Assembly: GCA_025201805.1 (NCBI GenBank)
Contig: MU619239.1
Location: 72,406-136,405 of the forward strand
Direction: 5' to 3'
Source: Parasitella parasitica
Taxonomy: Eukaryota > Mucoromycota > Mucoromycetes > Mucorales > Mucoraceae
Length of the DNA stretch: 64,000 bases
Both the position numbers and the translations under genes were made by a program. Within the stretch, counting starts at the first letter, position 1, and every line of letters starts with the position of its first letter. Shown here piece by piece: positions 39,585 through 50,740 of this stretch. The notes beneath the pieces were generated by a model. It ran no database searches. It was not told the DNA's origin and saw nothing but the letters and a program-made list of their open reading frames with translations.

Positions 39585-40610
39585 TTACTGGTTGGGAGTG
39601 GATGTCTTCCAAAGGTGCATAATATGGTCATAAAATGAGCAAGACGCCACCAAATCAGGTTCAGAAAATGACCAATCCGCTCCGTAAGTCATTGACGTAT
39701 GATCCAAGAAGCTTGTCAGCATGTGTGCCTCACACTGATCATCTATTTCCACAACAAAGGCTCCGGCATGCATGGAAGCAGAAAGTAATCTATTTGCTCT
39801 AGTGGGATGCCATTTCAACCTCCAAATACCTCCTCCTGGTGTTTTAAATGTGCTGACTGGCTGCCTAGTAGATCTGGTATCCCAGAAATAGATCGTCTCA
39901 TCATAATTGCCTGTTGCTAGCTGATGTTCTTTATGAGGATTCGACTGCATTGTAGTTACGCCCATCATGTGCTGTTTGTAAGTAAATGTAGGTGTCTGTG
40001 TTCGAGCATCCCATCCTTTGAATAAGCCATCATCCGCACCTGAATAGACAATATTGGTGTTCCAGTAATCAAACGCTGCAATCCATACTTCTGCATCATG
40101 AGCATGCCATTGATCTTTGATGGCATATCCGCCACTGTCATCAGGAGACAGGATGTTGATGTCTCCATTTGAGTGTGATGTAACAATTCGTTTATCTGAC
40201 TTATCTAAACGACTGGCCCAGTCTAAAGACAGGCAAAGGACACTGGCATCCTCAGTCGCCTGCGTATGATCTACAAGCGTTAACTTGTCTTCTTCATCGA
40301 AACCGTACAAGTGAAATCCGCCCACTGAATCTACAATTCCCAAACACTGCTTGTCGTTGACAAGCGAATGGCTCCATTTCATGTCGAGAACAGCAGGTGT
40401 TTCAATCACTTGTTTGGGTACAAGAGGTTTCGTCACGTCAAAGAGGTAGGTTTTACCTTTCCGGATTCTGACGTTACCTCGCTGCTCATCTGTAAGCTGG
40501 TAAGTGCCTACTGCCAAATATTGTGCGCGGTCTTGAAATGGACAAAATTCGGTGGAATCAGCACTATAGACTGTGTCAAACGATGCGATAGAGGACGCTT
40601 GAACTGACAT
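39585..40610 (-). CDS. DPH7: Diphthine methyl ester hydrolase, WD40 protein DPH7
   Basis: Single exon, 341 aa from ATG 40610; the frame is open upstream into an A/T run without a sensible protein. The start FDTVYSADSTEFCPF, YLAVGTYQL, ILDMKWSH-type ALDMKWSHS and GIVDSVGGFHLYGF are the DPH7/Rrt2 pattern. WD repeats follow (IVTSHSNGDINIL, HAHDAEVWIAAFDYWNTNIV, YSGADDGLFKGWDAR, LATGNYDETIYFWDTR, GGGIWRLKWHP, FSEPDLVASCSFYDHIMHLW). DPH7 demethylates diphthine on elongation factor 2 in the fourth step of diphthamide synthesis; cytosolic. Confidence 0.92.
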   Translation of the reverse strand: MSVQASSIASFDTVYSADSTEFCPFQDRAQYLAVGTYQLTDEQRGNVRIRKGKTYLFDVTKPLVPKQVIETPAVLDMKWSHSLVNDKQCLGIVDSVGGFHLYGFDEEDKLTLVDHTQATEDASVLCLSLDWASRLDKSDKRIVTSHSNGDINILSPDDSGGYAIKDQWHAHDAEVWIAAFDYWNTNIVYSGADDGLFKGWDARTQTPTFTYKQHMMGVTTMQSNPHKEHQLATGNYDETIYFWDTRSTRQPVSTFKTPGGGIWRLKWHPTRANRLLSASMHAGAFVVEIDDQCEAHMLTSFLDHTSMTYGADWSFSEPDLVASCSFYDHIMHLWKTSTPNQ

Positions 40611-40965
40611 GGTTGAAAAGAACAAATAGTAAAAAAAAAAAAAAAAGAAAAATTTTCGTTGCAAATGTGCAATAATTAAAATAACGGTATTACTCTAACA
40701 GAGAGAGAGGACATTGACTTTAATTTCTAAGCCTGTCTGATTCACTGCGTAATGGCGGTTATCACAGATCAGGAGTGTCTAATATTTTGACAGATTAATG
40801 ATATATTTGGAAGTGTCAAGTCTATATAAAGGAGACAGTGAGGAATTTTTATGATTAACGGTATTAGTGTATTGTATCATTATTAATTAATTAGGCATCA
40901 AGTAAAAAAAAAAAAAAATAACCAGACGGCGGTATCGTGATAATTATTATGTAGCATGAATAGTT
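40611..40965. promoter_or_regulatory. Upstream region of DPH7
   Basis: Between the DPH7 start and the 3' end of the glycosyltransferase-fusion gene, both on the minus strand. Contains an A16 run near 40630 and an A15 run near 40903. No gene is seen. Confidence 0.5.
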
Positions 40966-42999
40966 TTACAGTGTAATTACGTTTGGATCGCCATTCTAAC
41001 AGAAAAACGGTTAGTATAGAGCCTCAAGCATCCAGTGTTACAACTTACAAATGGATGGCGCCAACCACATTGAAATTCATTCTTTTTATAAGATCTATCT
41101 AAACTCGTAGATGTATTGTAGCCGATATGGTACATTAACAATGTTTTGCTTGTGACAAGAGTCTGGCCACATTCTTTGCACTCTTGCAGGTTTCCCAGCA
41201 AGCATTGTTGAATGACAATATCTGGAGGCAAGCTTGGGTATTTTAATAATAGGCCAGAGACAAGCTTTGCGATTTTCGGTTTCAAGAACAGTCCATTGCC
41301 ACCCGTACCAACAAATACACCGCAATGTCCAGGAGATTCGATGTTGGCAGCATAAATGACACTTTCAATTTGTCGCCATTCTCTAGCTCCACACACTGGG
41401 AAATCGTCTTCTACCAAGGCAATGTAGGTGCTCTGATAATTATCTGCGGCCAAACTGAGTGCCTCTGACACATGACTTCGTTGGTCTAATTTGTCACCTT
41501 CCTCACGAATCCATCTCAGGTACCGTTGGCCTCGGTCTGTTGGCTGAAATAGTGCCTTTGCGCGATCGAACTCTAGATGTGTCGTAAAATGAGTATATAC
41601 AATGGTTTGGATGCGGTCGTAGAGTGATCCAGCTTCAGGTGCTTGCTCTGGCCAGTTTTGTAAGTAGGAATCAAGCGTGCGCGTTAAAAATGGTGGATCG
41701 CCTCTGCGCGGTGCTGTCATAATCACAAATGTAAACAAATAGCGGTCGTATGAAAGTTGATTCAATGCGGTTGAACTGACGAATCTTTCTCTGGTGTAAT
41801 AGCTGTTGCACAGCAGTAGAAAGGGCAGTATAGTGGCGACTACAAGGAGGCCTTTTCTTACGGCATTGCGTAGTGTCTTCCAAAGAGGCAAAGGCCTGAA
41901 CCTCCCGCGTGTCATATCTAGAGGCGAATCTCTGGTTTTTTCATTCAGTGATTCATCATCCCAGTGTTTGTCTTGCGCAAGCCGTGTTTGAATGATGACC
42001 ATGGCAATGAAACCTGTCAGCACTCCAGTCAATGACCACCATAAGATGTTTTTCATTGTGTAATTCACGAGACACATGGCAAACTGCAATGTCACCTTCC
42101 TCACTGTCAGCTTATTGTTGTTTCCATACATTAAGATATACTTGTCGTCGATATTGAGTGATTGTATAACGAGCAGTGCGAACAAGTACGGAGCTAGGCC
42201 TGCGTGCATTGATTGAGCAGCTTCATTAGTAAGTATAGAAACACAGGGTAAACAACAACAAACCTTGACTGCATTCATGCAGTGAATCACTGAAAAATAA
42301 GGAGGGAACTGCCCATCCTGTACTTTTTGAGAATAGATATCCAATGCCTTGACGAATTGTGCACACAGATAGTACAATTCCCGTCAACGTCTGCACAAAT
42401 CGTCGAGTGTCGCCCAACATGTGAGTCAAAGACTCTTCGAATAAGCCCAATATCAGCACGTTCCAGCCAAACATGAAAATGTTGGGCAACGAGCCTATGC
42501 AGAAGAATGGTGACAGCAGAAGATTGAAGATCTCCAATCGGTAGATGACATAAGTAGGTGAGGAACATGATAGCTGGAGGATACTGAGGAAATTCAGCAG
42601 CGAAACTATCAGGGACAGTAAGATCGTGTAGCGGGTGATGGTTGGAAGCGGCCAAAGACATAGCAATATCTGTGATTTACATTTGAGATGGCCGCTGCTG
42701 TATAATTTGATGATGGAGAACTGTTGCTGCTGTTGGAACTTGAACTTGTTTAGCTTACGAAGATGTTTCGAAGCGTAATATGAGTTCTTTCTGCCATGTT
42801 GATGTCTCTTTTTTTGTGGTTTGAAGTTAAGCGGTGCTATAGTTGCAGTTGGTATCGAGGCAAGAGTATTTGGTGATTTTGTGGCAGCTGTATTACCGCT
42901 TGATTTTATTGCGGAATCATCGTTTGTGGCTGTAGTAGAATTTGTCACTTCTTGGACTATTTTCACAGAGCCAAACATTTTGAAGAGTGTGTCTGACAT
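40966..42999 (-). CDS. Rhomboid-like membrane domain fused to a PGAP4-like glycosyltransferase
   Basis: Three exons: 42999-42264, 42199-41049, 40995-40966, giving 638 aa. After a polar N-terminus come several membrane helices (about 120-320). Their GSLPNIFMFGWNVLILGLFE-type helix and following EESLTHMLGDTRRF resemble rhomboid-like/UBAC2/TMEM115 proteins, without an evident catalytic Ser-His dyad. A further helix (about 361-377, LLVVATILPFLLLCN) then behaves like the anchor of a type II transferase. The lumenal part has APRRGDPPFLTRTLDSYLQN, an acidic YIALVEDDFPVCG (EDD 509-511, likely metal/nucleotide-sugar site) and GVFVGTGGNGLFLKP, as in the PGAP4/TMEM246-like transferases that modify GPI glycans. 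Fusion is supported by in-phase splicing; function is inferred. Confidence 0.7.
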
Positions 43000-43178
43000 G
43001 GTTCGAAAAATGAAAGATCAACCAAAAATAATAAAAAAATAAAAAAAAAAATAAAGAGAACGAGATAAAAAGATCGACCCTTTGCTATCAAAAAGACACT
43101 ATTTCTCGTGGCACCAAATAGATAGTCTATGCTGTTACACGGGAAAACATTACAAATATTATAGCCTGTTTATTTCAC

Positions 43179-43275
43179 TCAAGAATCGTCATCAGTATCA
43201 TTGTCTTGATCTGCATCATCAGAAATGCCTTGTAATCTGATAGGCTTTAGATGCTTCAGATCTATTATTTTTTTT

Positions 43276-43309
<34 letters not shown>

Positions 43310-44335
43310 AATAGTGAAACCAGCTTTCAGGGTTTTACCTTGAAGGTATTTCAGGCACCCTTTGTTCACGCTTGTATGATCCAAATTGAGATTAGTGAGG
43401 TTGATTGCACCTAAAATACATAAGCTGTCCACATTTCCATATTTCAGCATCTCATTTCCATACCTGACAAGCAGCGAACGCCCTTATTAGTAACGGATAC
43501 ACATTTTGCAAGGTTTAATGTTCTTAAATTTCTTGTAAAACTGGTTTGCTCAAAGTCGCCCAATAATTTCAAGAATAGATTACTTGTTTCAGTGCGACAT
43601 AACGATAAAGTATCCAGATTAGAGAGTCCTATTAGAGATGTCAACACAGCACTTGGTTGTATGTATTCAGGTACAATATACCTAATAACTGAGAAAGACC
43701 GGAATCTGTTATCAACGTACGATCCAGATAGAGCTTCTCTATATCAACTAGATTTCTTAACAGTCCGAGTCCCGTATCTGTCAGCTTTGTCCCATCTAAA
43801 CTCAAGTATCGTAAATGTTTCATATCAGCAATGTGTCTGGCTCCATCGTCAGTAATGTTTAAAAAGCCTGCCAAATCCAAATGCTCCAGGGGCAATTCTA
43901 TTTATATTTTAGTACTGTACTGTTATTAGCACCATGCCGCTACAAGGTATTTACCTTTAAACCTGGATAAAACACCATCAAGCTCATGTTCTCGATCTGG
44001 AAATTGAATCAGTCGGAGGTGTTTCAATTCTAATAATAAGCATTAAATACAAACATGAAAATAAGCAACTGCGAAACCAACTTGCCTCGAGGTAAAAATG
44101 ACAATCCCCTCGTGCTCACATTTCCACAGCCACCCATTTTCAATTCGACAAGGCTTTTTATCTGGCTGATGATGTGTATCAAATCATCGTCGCCTATAAA
44201 CGTGTTGGTCAAATCTAGTTGCTCCAACTTGGTATTTCTTTTCAACTTGATGATTTCTTGTTGCTGCATGCCTGTGTTGGCCATTGACAGCTGCAATAGA
44301 TTCTCAAAGCCTGCGTATGTTAGTCATCTTGCTTG

Positions 44336-44366
<31 letters not shown>

Positions 44367-46638
44367 GAAGGAGGATCCTTTTACCATTTACTATGGGGAC
44401 TAATGTATTGGACGATTTGACACGTGTACAGCCATCCAGAAGCAGCACTCTGAGGCTGTTTTTGAACTTGCTGTTTGTCACCATAGATGCAATGCCCTGA
44501 TCTGTGATTTTGGTCTTTGAAAGGTTGAGATGATTGAGGTGAAACAGATCTAGTGTATATGTTAATCAAGAAGTCAACCAAGAGATCATGGCATCCAAGC
44601 AAAAAAAGCTTACTTTCCAACGATTTTAAGCCTTTATCAGTGATTTTGCAGTTGCTGACATCCAGATAACCCAAGTTTTTCAGCCCTACACGCAGCATTT
44701 AAATATCAACCAAGCATTGTAGACAAAAAAAAAAAAAAAAGCTACCATTCAATGAACGAACGCCGTTGTCAGTAACCACATCACATCCACGAAGGCTCAG
44801 CTTTGTCACGGAAACCGTCGAATTTGATCTTGCCAAATCTGCAATCAGTGAATCGGTGCAGTACGTGTATGAATCCAGCTTGATATCCTGCAAATAGCTA
44901 TGCCAACCGAGTAAGTACACGCTGCTGTGCATAATAACCAATGCCATTCTACCAATGATCCGCCAGTTTCCTCATGGTGCTTGCATTTAGTTTGCCGTTT
45001 TTGACAAGATACCCCAACAGCGACTCTGCAACTTCAGATGACAAAGTACCAAGACTCTTTAAATAGGTGTTCATCTGTGACGAGTGTTGAGACAGTAGTG
45101 CTATGGGTTTGATATTATCAATAAAAGAGACACTGCAGAATTATCAGTGCCAGTATACGCTTTACCTGCCACTGACGTAGAGCATGTTTCCTGCAAAGAC
45201 TTTGCATGTCGCTCTAATGTAGGCTGGTGGTGGTTCGCTGGTGCATCAGAAATAGTCGACACACGCTGCTCTATGGCCGTTAAAAAGTTGGTTCTACGGA
45301 CATCAGTAATGTCCTCTGCAGTTGCTTCCTCGACTACTGCTAAACCGTGATCAATTCACCTTGCATGTATTCATCCTTTACACTGCTTACTTTCTGATGT
45401 ATTTACAATAGGGGAAGGATCAGTCAGGTGGTGTCCCGTACCAACTCTTCCCCAAATTCGACGAACATTGTGTGCGGGAGGCCGGTGAGGGTCAATTCCG
45501 CTAATAGTGTCGATGTCCATGCCATCCTGCGCTATTCTTTAGCCTGCATTCTTTAGTTTTGCTGCAGAATATATACATACCATATCGTCGTCTAGGTCGG
45601 ATTCCTCATCGCGTGCGACTTCACCGCCTATGCTTCTACCGCTATCAAAGACTCTTTTGTCTTCACTTTGCATTGTTTCTGCCATCTCGGGTGGTGCTGC
45701 AATGTTTACATTTAATGTAACGTTGGGGAAGAATCCAGCCTCTTGTATATTTAATTCCGCATCGTGCACAGTGTATATTCTTTTCGGAAAAGTCTAATTC
45801 GTTGAGGAATGTGTAAAACACACTTTTTTTTTTGTTTTGTTTTGTTTTGCAGTCGATGCCCCACTTACACTGATCAGCGATATATTCTCCAGAGTTGCGC
45901 GTTGATCTGGCGCTTCTTTTTCCATCACAAACTCCAGCACTTTGATCAACTTTGTGTCTGGTGGAAATTTTTGCCGCAATGTCTTTGAATTGGTCCATTT
46001 AAACTATGTTTTGTAAGCTGAGTGTGCAAAACCAGAGTATCTGCGTGTCTATAATTGTACCTGGATGAAAGCAAATTGATCGCTTGAACTGGCCCTTGTA
46101 GGATTGGCAGAGCTGCTTGATGCGTCGCTGGCTTGTGGCCGCATCCTTTGCTTCTGTCTTTCTCTATCCTCCTTGATGTCCAGCAGCGCTCTACGCCTAG
46201 CCTCTCGCTCTGCCAATCTGTCTCTCCTGAGATCGTCGGCCACTCGCTCAAATTTCTTCTTTTGCGAGTGTCTAGCATCTTGGCCATCTTTTTGGTTTTT
46301 TTCAATCTTTTTTTTTTTAAAAAAAAAGATGTGAGTTAGCTAACAATGTTGCCAATGCTACCATGCGATTCATACCAAAACGTTGGGAGTGGGAAGGGAG
46401 CTGGAAGAGGCGACTGGTGCAGAAAAGTGCCTATTGCTTGTCGTTAACGTAGGAGGCTGAGAAGGATCCAAAATCCTACCAAGAAAAGTTGGGTTTATGC
46501 AAAAGCATCCGTTGTTTAGGCTGCCTACCATTCTGCTGCATCTTGCAGTGTCGCGTTCTGCTGTAAAGCTTGCTCACACAGCTCTACTTCAAACCCCAGA
46601 TTCAACAAATAGGCAAGATTCGTGTCATTTAGAGCCAT
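43179..46638 (-). CDS. UBA-UBX protein with a C-terminal leucine-rich repeat domain
   Basis: Seventeen exons: 46638-46529, 46475-46376, 46306-46061, 46003-45869, 45793-45581, 45526-45391, 45339-45166, 45100-44953, 44897-44746, 44685-44614, 44549-44385, 44310-44086, 44029-43955, 43897-43682, 43628-43464, 43410-43339, 43261-43179; 828 aa. UBA at about 1-40 (LLNLGFEVELCEQALQQNAT, DAAEW). Charged coiled coil at about 90-130 (AEREARRRALLDIKEDRERQ). UBX at about 147-235 (FAFIQFKWTNSKTLRQKFPP, ISLISTFPKRIYT). From about 420 come AMN1/FBXL-type LRRs (LGYLDVSNCKITDKGLKSLE, LEHLDLAGFLNITDDGARHI) and an acidic tail. UBX binds Cdc48/p97 and UBA ubiquitin; the LRR may select substrates (inference). One intron uses a GC donor (after 44086). 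Confidence 0.82.
43279..43308. repeat. AAAT tetranucleotide repeat
   Basis: About seven copies of AAAT inside the last intron of the UBA-UBX-LRR gene. Simple microsatellite. Confidence 0.85.
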
Positions 46639-47347
46639 TTTGGACTTGGAGACGCTTAAAGAAAATGCTTGGCTTACTTTTGATCACATTTCTCATCATT
46701 CCAGTTCATGCAGTGACGTATATTTGCGAGAGGCAGTTGTCCTACATTTGACACCCGTCACCGCAAACATGTGCATATGATCCATCATCCTCGCCCAGTT
46801 GATAAAAAAGCAAGCAGATTACGCCAGCGCTGGTTCGCTAAAACGTACAGCCAGAAGCCAAACCTCAGATCAGCTAAAAGGCGTTACATACAGAGTAATT
46901 CCTTGCCAAATTGCGCATTGCTCCGACCTTCTTGTAGCCATAGACCAAAGATCTCGATGGCATTGATCTATACGGTATAATCAGCAGTATTCAGAAGCAT
47001 TCAAAGCCAGTGTTGATCCTCTGATATTCAGGCAGCGCCCATTATGCTGTTGTTTGATCTGCCTGAAATGTTTGGATCATGCAAGCGATAACCAACAGAG
47101 CGGCAAACTCAATTGGCACCGCTAGCGAGCATGCATCGTATGGACAGACATTGCATACCTGCCCAGATTTACTGATGGGAATTCTGCTGCATGTGAAAAA
47201 TAGATCTACTGTCTAACATTCATGATTACCCCGGACGGTTGATGTCACTCCGCTGATTGCTTTTTATCTTTTTGTCAGCATTTATTTGGGCTTTCGCAAT
47301 ATCTCGGTTCCTTTTTACTTTTTTCATCCCAACAAATTACAATCACC
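46639..47347. promoter_or_regulatory. Divergent upstream region of the UBA-UBX-LRR and ETF-beta genes
   Basis: Separates starts at 46638 (minus) and 47348 (plus). Less AT-rich than most intergenic stretches here. The ORF at 46497-46751 overlaps the first exons on the other strand and is a shadow; 46771-46980 has no recognisable content. Confidence 0.5.
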
Positions 47348-48332
47348 ATGTCTAATCCTTTGCGTATCTTTGTTCCTGTCAAGCGTGTCGTTGATTACGG
47401 TAGGTAATGGGGAGGGCGTACATTGGTCGTCGTATTCATGTCATGTATTAGCTGTCAAGGTTCGTGTCAACCCTGCTAAAACTGACGTTGATCGTAACGT
47501 AAAGCACAGCATGAACCCCTTTGATGAGATTGCTGTCGAGGAGGCTGTTCGCATCAAGGAAAAGGACCCCAAAACAGAAGTCGTTGCTATTTCTTGCGGT
47601 ACTGCCAAGGCTCAAGAGACCCTGAGAACTGCTTTGGCAATGGGAGCCGATCGTGCTGTTCATGTCGAAGTGAAGGATGATAGCACACTTCAGCCCTTGG
47701 CCGTCGCTAAATTGTTGAAGGCATATGCTGACAAAGAGGCCAACAAGCCTGACCTCTTCATTCTGGGCAAGCAAGCCATTGATGACGATGCTAATCAAAC
47801 TGGACAAATGCTCGCTGGCTTACTCAATTGGCCTCAGGTAGGTTCTTTTTTTCCCACGCACGACTTTTGAAAATAGGGTTTGTTCCTAAAAAAAAAATCG
47901 CATCTTTTTTTGTAATAGACTACTTTTGCTTCCAAGGTTGAGATTAATGGACAAGATCTGAAGGTTGTTCGTGAAATCGACGGTGGCCTTGAAACTGTTC
48001 AAACCAAGCTGCCTGGTATTGTCACAACGGATTTACGGTAAGCCTTTTTTTTTTTTTTTTTTTTTTTTTTGTAGTCGCTGGAGGTGACGAGGCATCAGGC
48101 ATTGACCCTTTCATCTAGTCTCAATGAACCTCGCTATGCTTCTCTCCCCAACATCATGAAAGCCAAGAAGAAGCCTTTGGTCAAATTGACTCCTGAGGAT
48201 CTCGGCGTTGATATTTCACCTCGCATTGAGACATTGAAGGTAGAAGAGCCTCCTAAGCGTGTTGGCGGTCGTAAGGTCGAGAATGTCGACGATTTGATCG
48301 ACAAGCTACGTAATGAAGCCAAGGTTTTGTAA
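47348..48332 (+). CDS. Electron transfer flavoprotein beta subunit
   Basis: Four exons: 47348-47399, 47452-47837, 47919-48037, 48119-48332, giving 256 aa (human ETFB 255). Marks: [71 protein letters not shown] (the ETF-beta signature), [39 protein letters not shown]. With the alpha subunit it carries electrons from mitochondrial acyl-CoA and other dehydrogenases to ETF:ubiquinone oxidoreductase, holding AMP in this subunit. Codon use is biased toward C-ending codons, consistent with strong expression. Long T runs lie in the third intron. Confidence 0.96.
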
Positions 48333-50740
48333 GCTATAATGACAGAATAAGATAGAGATATCCCCAGCCTCCTTTAAACACATATACACACACATAAAGA
48401 AAATTGATGTTTTGATACAAAAAAAAAGAAATGAATTTTTCCACTGAACACTATGATGTATCTTTTCATAGTACCTCTCTCTCACTTTCACCCCCCCCCA
48501 CTCTTTTGCTCTCTTTCTACTTGAAAAAGGTTACAGTTGTTTATTGACAGACATCTGTGATTCTGGGTGTGTAAGTGTGTCTGTTGACTTTGGATCAAAA
48601 ACCGTTAATTGGATTCAGGAGCGAAGAGCAAGGTTGAAGATAAACACATTTATGTCCTTGGTATTTCAAAATTTTGTATACAGACAATTTTTTATTAATG
48701 GGTGTATTATCTTAGTGGCAGATTGTTTCTTTTCTCTGGCATTTTCTTATTCCTTCAGTTGATCTGGCGTCTGCTAGTGTAGAAGGTCTTGTCAAACAAG
48801 TACCAAACTGGATTATGTATATCCAGTTGCACTGTAGAACAGCTAGTTAAACCTTTACCATCTTTTTCATAATGTTAAAATGGTTCAAAAGTGTGCGTCT
48901 TTGCAAAGTCAAGTAGGTAGATGTTAGGCGTCTGATTTTTTTTTTTTTTTTTTTTGTGAACTTTGTCAGTGTGTTGTTGTCAGAAAAAGGCAGAAGCTGC
49001 AAGAAAACGATTTTTAGTGATCTTAAACACAAAAAAAGTAATAAAAAGTAATGCATTAGACTAAAAGACACCTTTTGATTACACATTTGTATAGTTTAAA
49101 GCAAGTTTTTGTACCTTTCAAGTTGGCATCAGATGAAGGTAGCGACTTTTTTGACTTTTTTCGGAATAGTATATTTTAAAATCGGAGCGTGAGATCGTCA
49201 GGCCAAGTACACACATGCAAGTACCATCATTAGAAACCCAAGAAGCACACCATCTAATTAAATGGTTTGCAATTGTTTTTTTTTAAAAAAAAAAACGGGT
49301 AAGCTATGGCTTCTCAAAGCTAATGCTTTCTTCTAAAAACACCATTTTTTATAGCGGAGATTAAATGCGTCCAATATTGGAAAGAAAAAATTCTTTCAGA
49401 AACTCCATTTGGACAATTCGAGAACAAAATTACTCCTTTGAGGCAAGATATCATCTTCTGATACTATGCATACCACAGCTGTCAGTTTATGATAATAGTT
49501 GTATTTTTGGGCGCTCTACACGCTGGTTTCATTTCATAATCCCCGCGTGCTTATGGCAGGAATTCTTTTGAGAAAACATCAAAGACAGATCAAGAGGGAA
49601 AAGTCAATATTTTGCTTAATCAGAGCGCATTTCCAGTCTTTCAGATCAAGGAATGGTCTTTTGCGATCATTTTCTTCTAATATATGCTGTAGTAAAAAGT
49701 TGCAATTTTGGGGTCAAAACCGAGGATAATGCATAATCGATGATTTTGGATGTGTGGATACAAGGGAAAAAATGAAAAAATCCGTCATTTTGCATCGAAA
49801 AAAAAATCATGCTCAAATTGCACCAAAATCATATATAATGTAGTTGTTTCCCAATGGATACTATTTCTGGCGTTTTCAGGGCACTTTTGATTATGAAAAT
49901 TAATCAAAAAATGGCACACAAAGCTAAATTTCTTGCTTTTAAGCTGTAAAAAATACCTATCTGGAGATGATATCATGTCCATATCAATTCTAGTACACGA
50001 CAAAGTTTATAAAGTATTTTTGAAACCCAAGAATACCTTTCTTCAAATTACTATAATCAAACAGACGTGGCCGATTGAATTAGAAGCAAAAGAGGATAAT
50101 TAATGGATTCGAAATTTTGCTGCAATAGTAACCCCTTGTTGTCTTGTGAATAGTTCATAGGTTGCTAATTGCTAGTGACAGAGAAGCCCTATTACCATTG
50201 AAGCTTATAATAATGCTTACTGTCAGTTCAATAGTTCCTTTTTATGTGACTCTAATGCTACACATGTAAAATAGAAAGTGGCTTTTGGCCAAACTACCAA
50301 CATTCTAGCATCTTTTTACCAATGCAAAGAGATACTCCAATTTTAAAAGGTCGAGCCAGAAGTTTTTTTTTTTATATGTCATTTATTCTATTTGGAAAAC
50401 CTTTAATGACTTGTTGAAAGAGAAGACATTATATAATAGATGAAATGTGATGCATGGAAGTTCCCATCTATCGGTTTTCTATTGCTTTGTTTTCATTTGA
50501 ATTGCAATTATAACAAGGATCTCGGCTCCTTTTTGACTTCCTGAGACATGTGAAGATTGCTCAAAAAGCTTCGAAAGTGCCTTGAAGAAGAAGCAGCAAA
50601 ATTTTCCAAAGATGCCATCTTTTATACCTACTGACATTCCTCTTCGTGACGGTACAACCGACTGCTAAAATTTTTGTAAAATGTAAAACGCAGCTTTTTC
50701 AAGATTAGGAAGCCACCTTTAAGCCATTTCTACAACAGCA
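48333..50740. other. Long gene-poor stretch between ETF-beta and FCF2
   Basis: AT-rich, with T18 (about 48938-48955) and T/A (49269-49293) runs and a CT/C-rich patch at 48476-48520. ORFs at 48544-48762, 49365-49571, 49499-49729 and 49785-50003 lack conserved features. At 50611 a 17-codon open frame starting MPSFIPTDIPL and ending before the FCF2 start may be an upstream ORF in the FCF2 leader or a tiny first exon. Nothing else is recognised. Confidence 0.45.

Noticed and set aside
46497-46751. 84-codon plus-strand ORF with a hydrophobic segment
   Set aside because: Overlaps the first exons of the UBA-UBX-LRR gene on the other strand and has no homology that I recognise.
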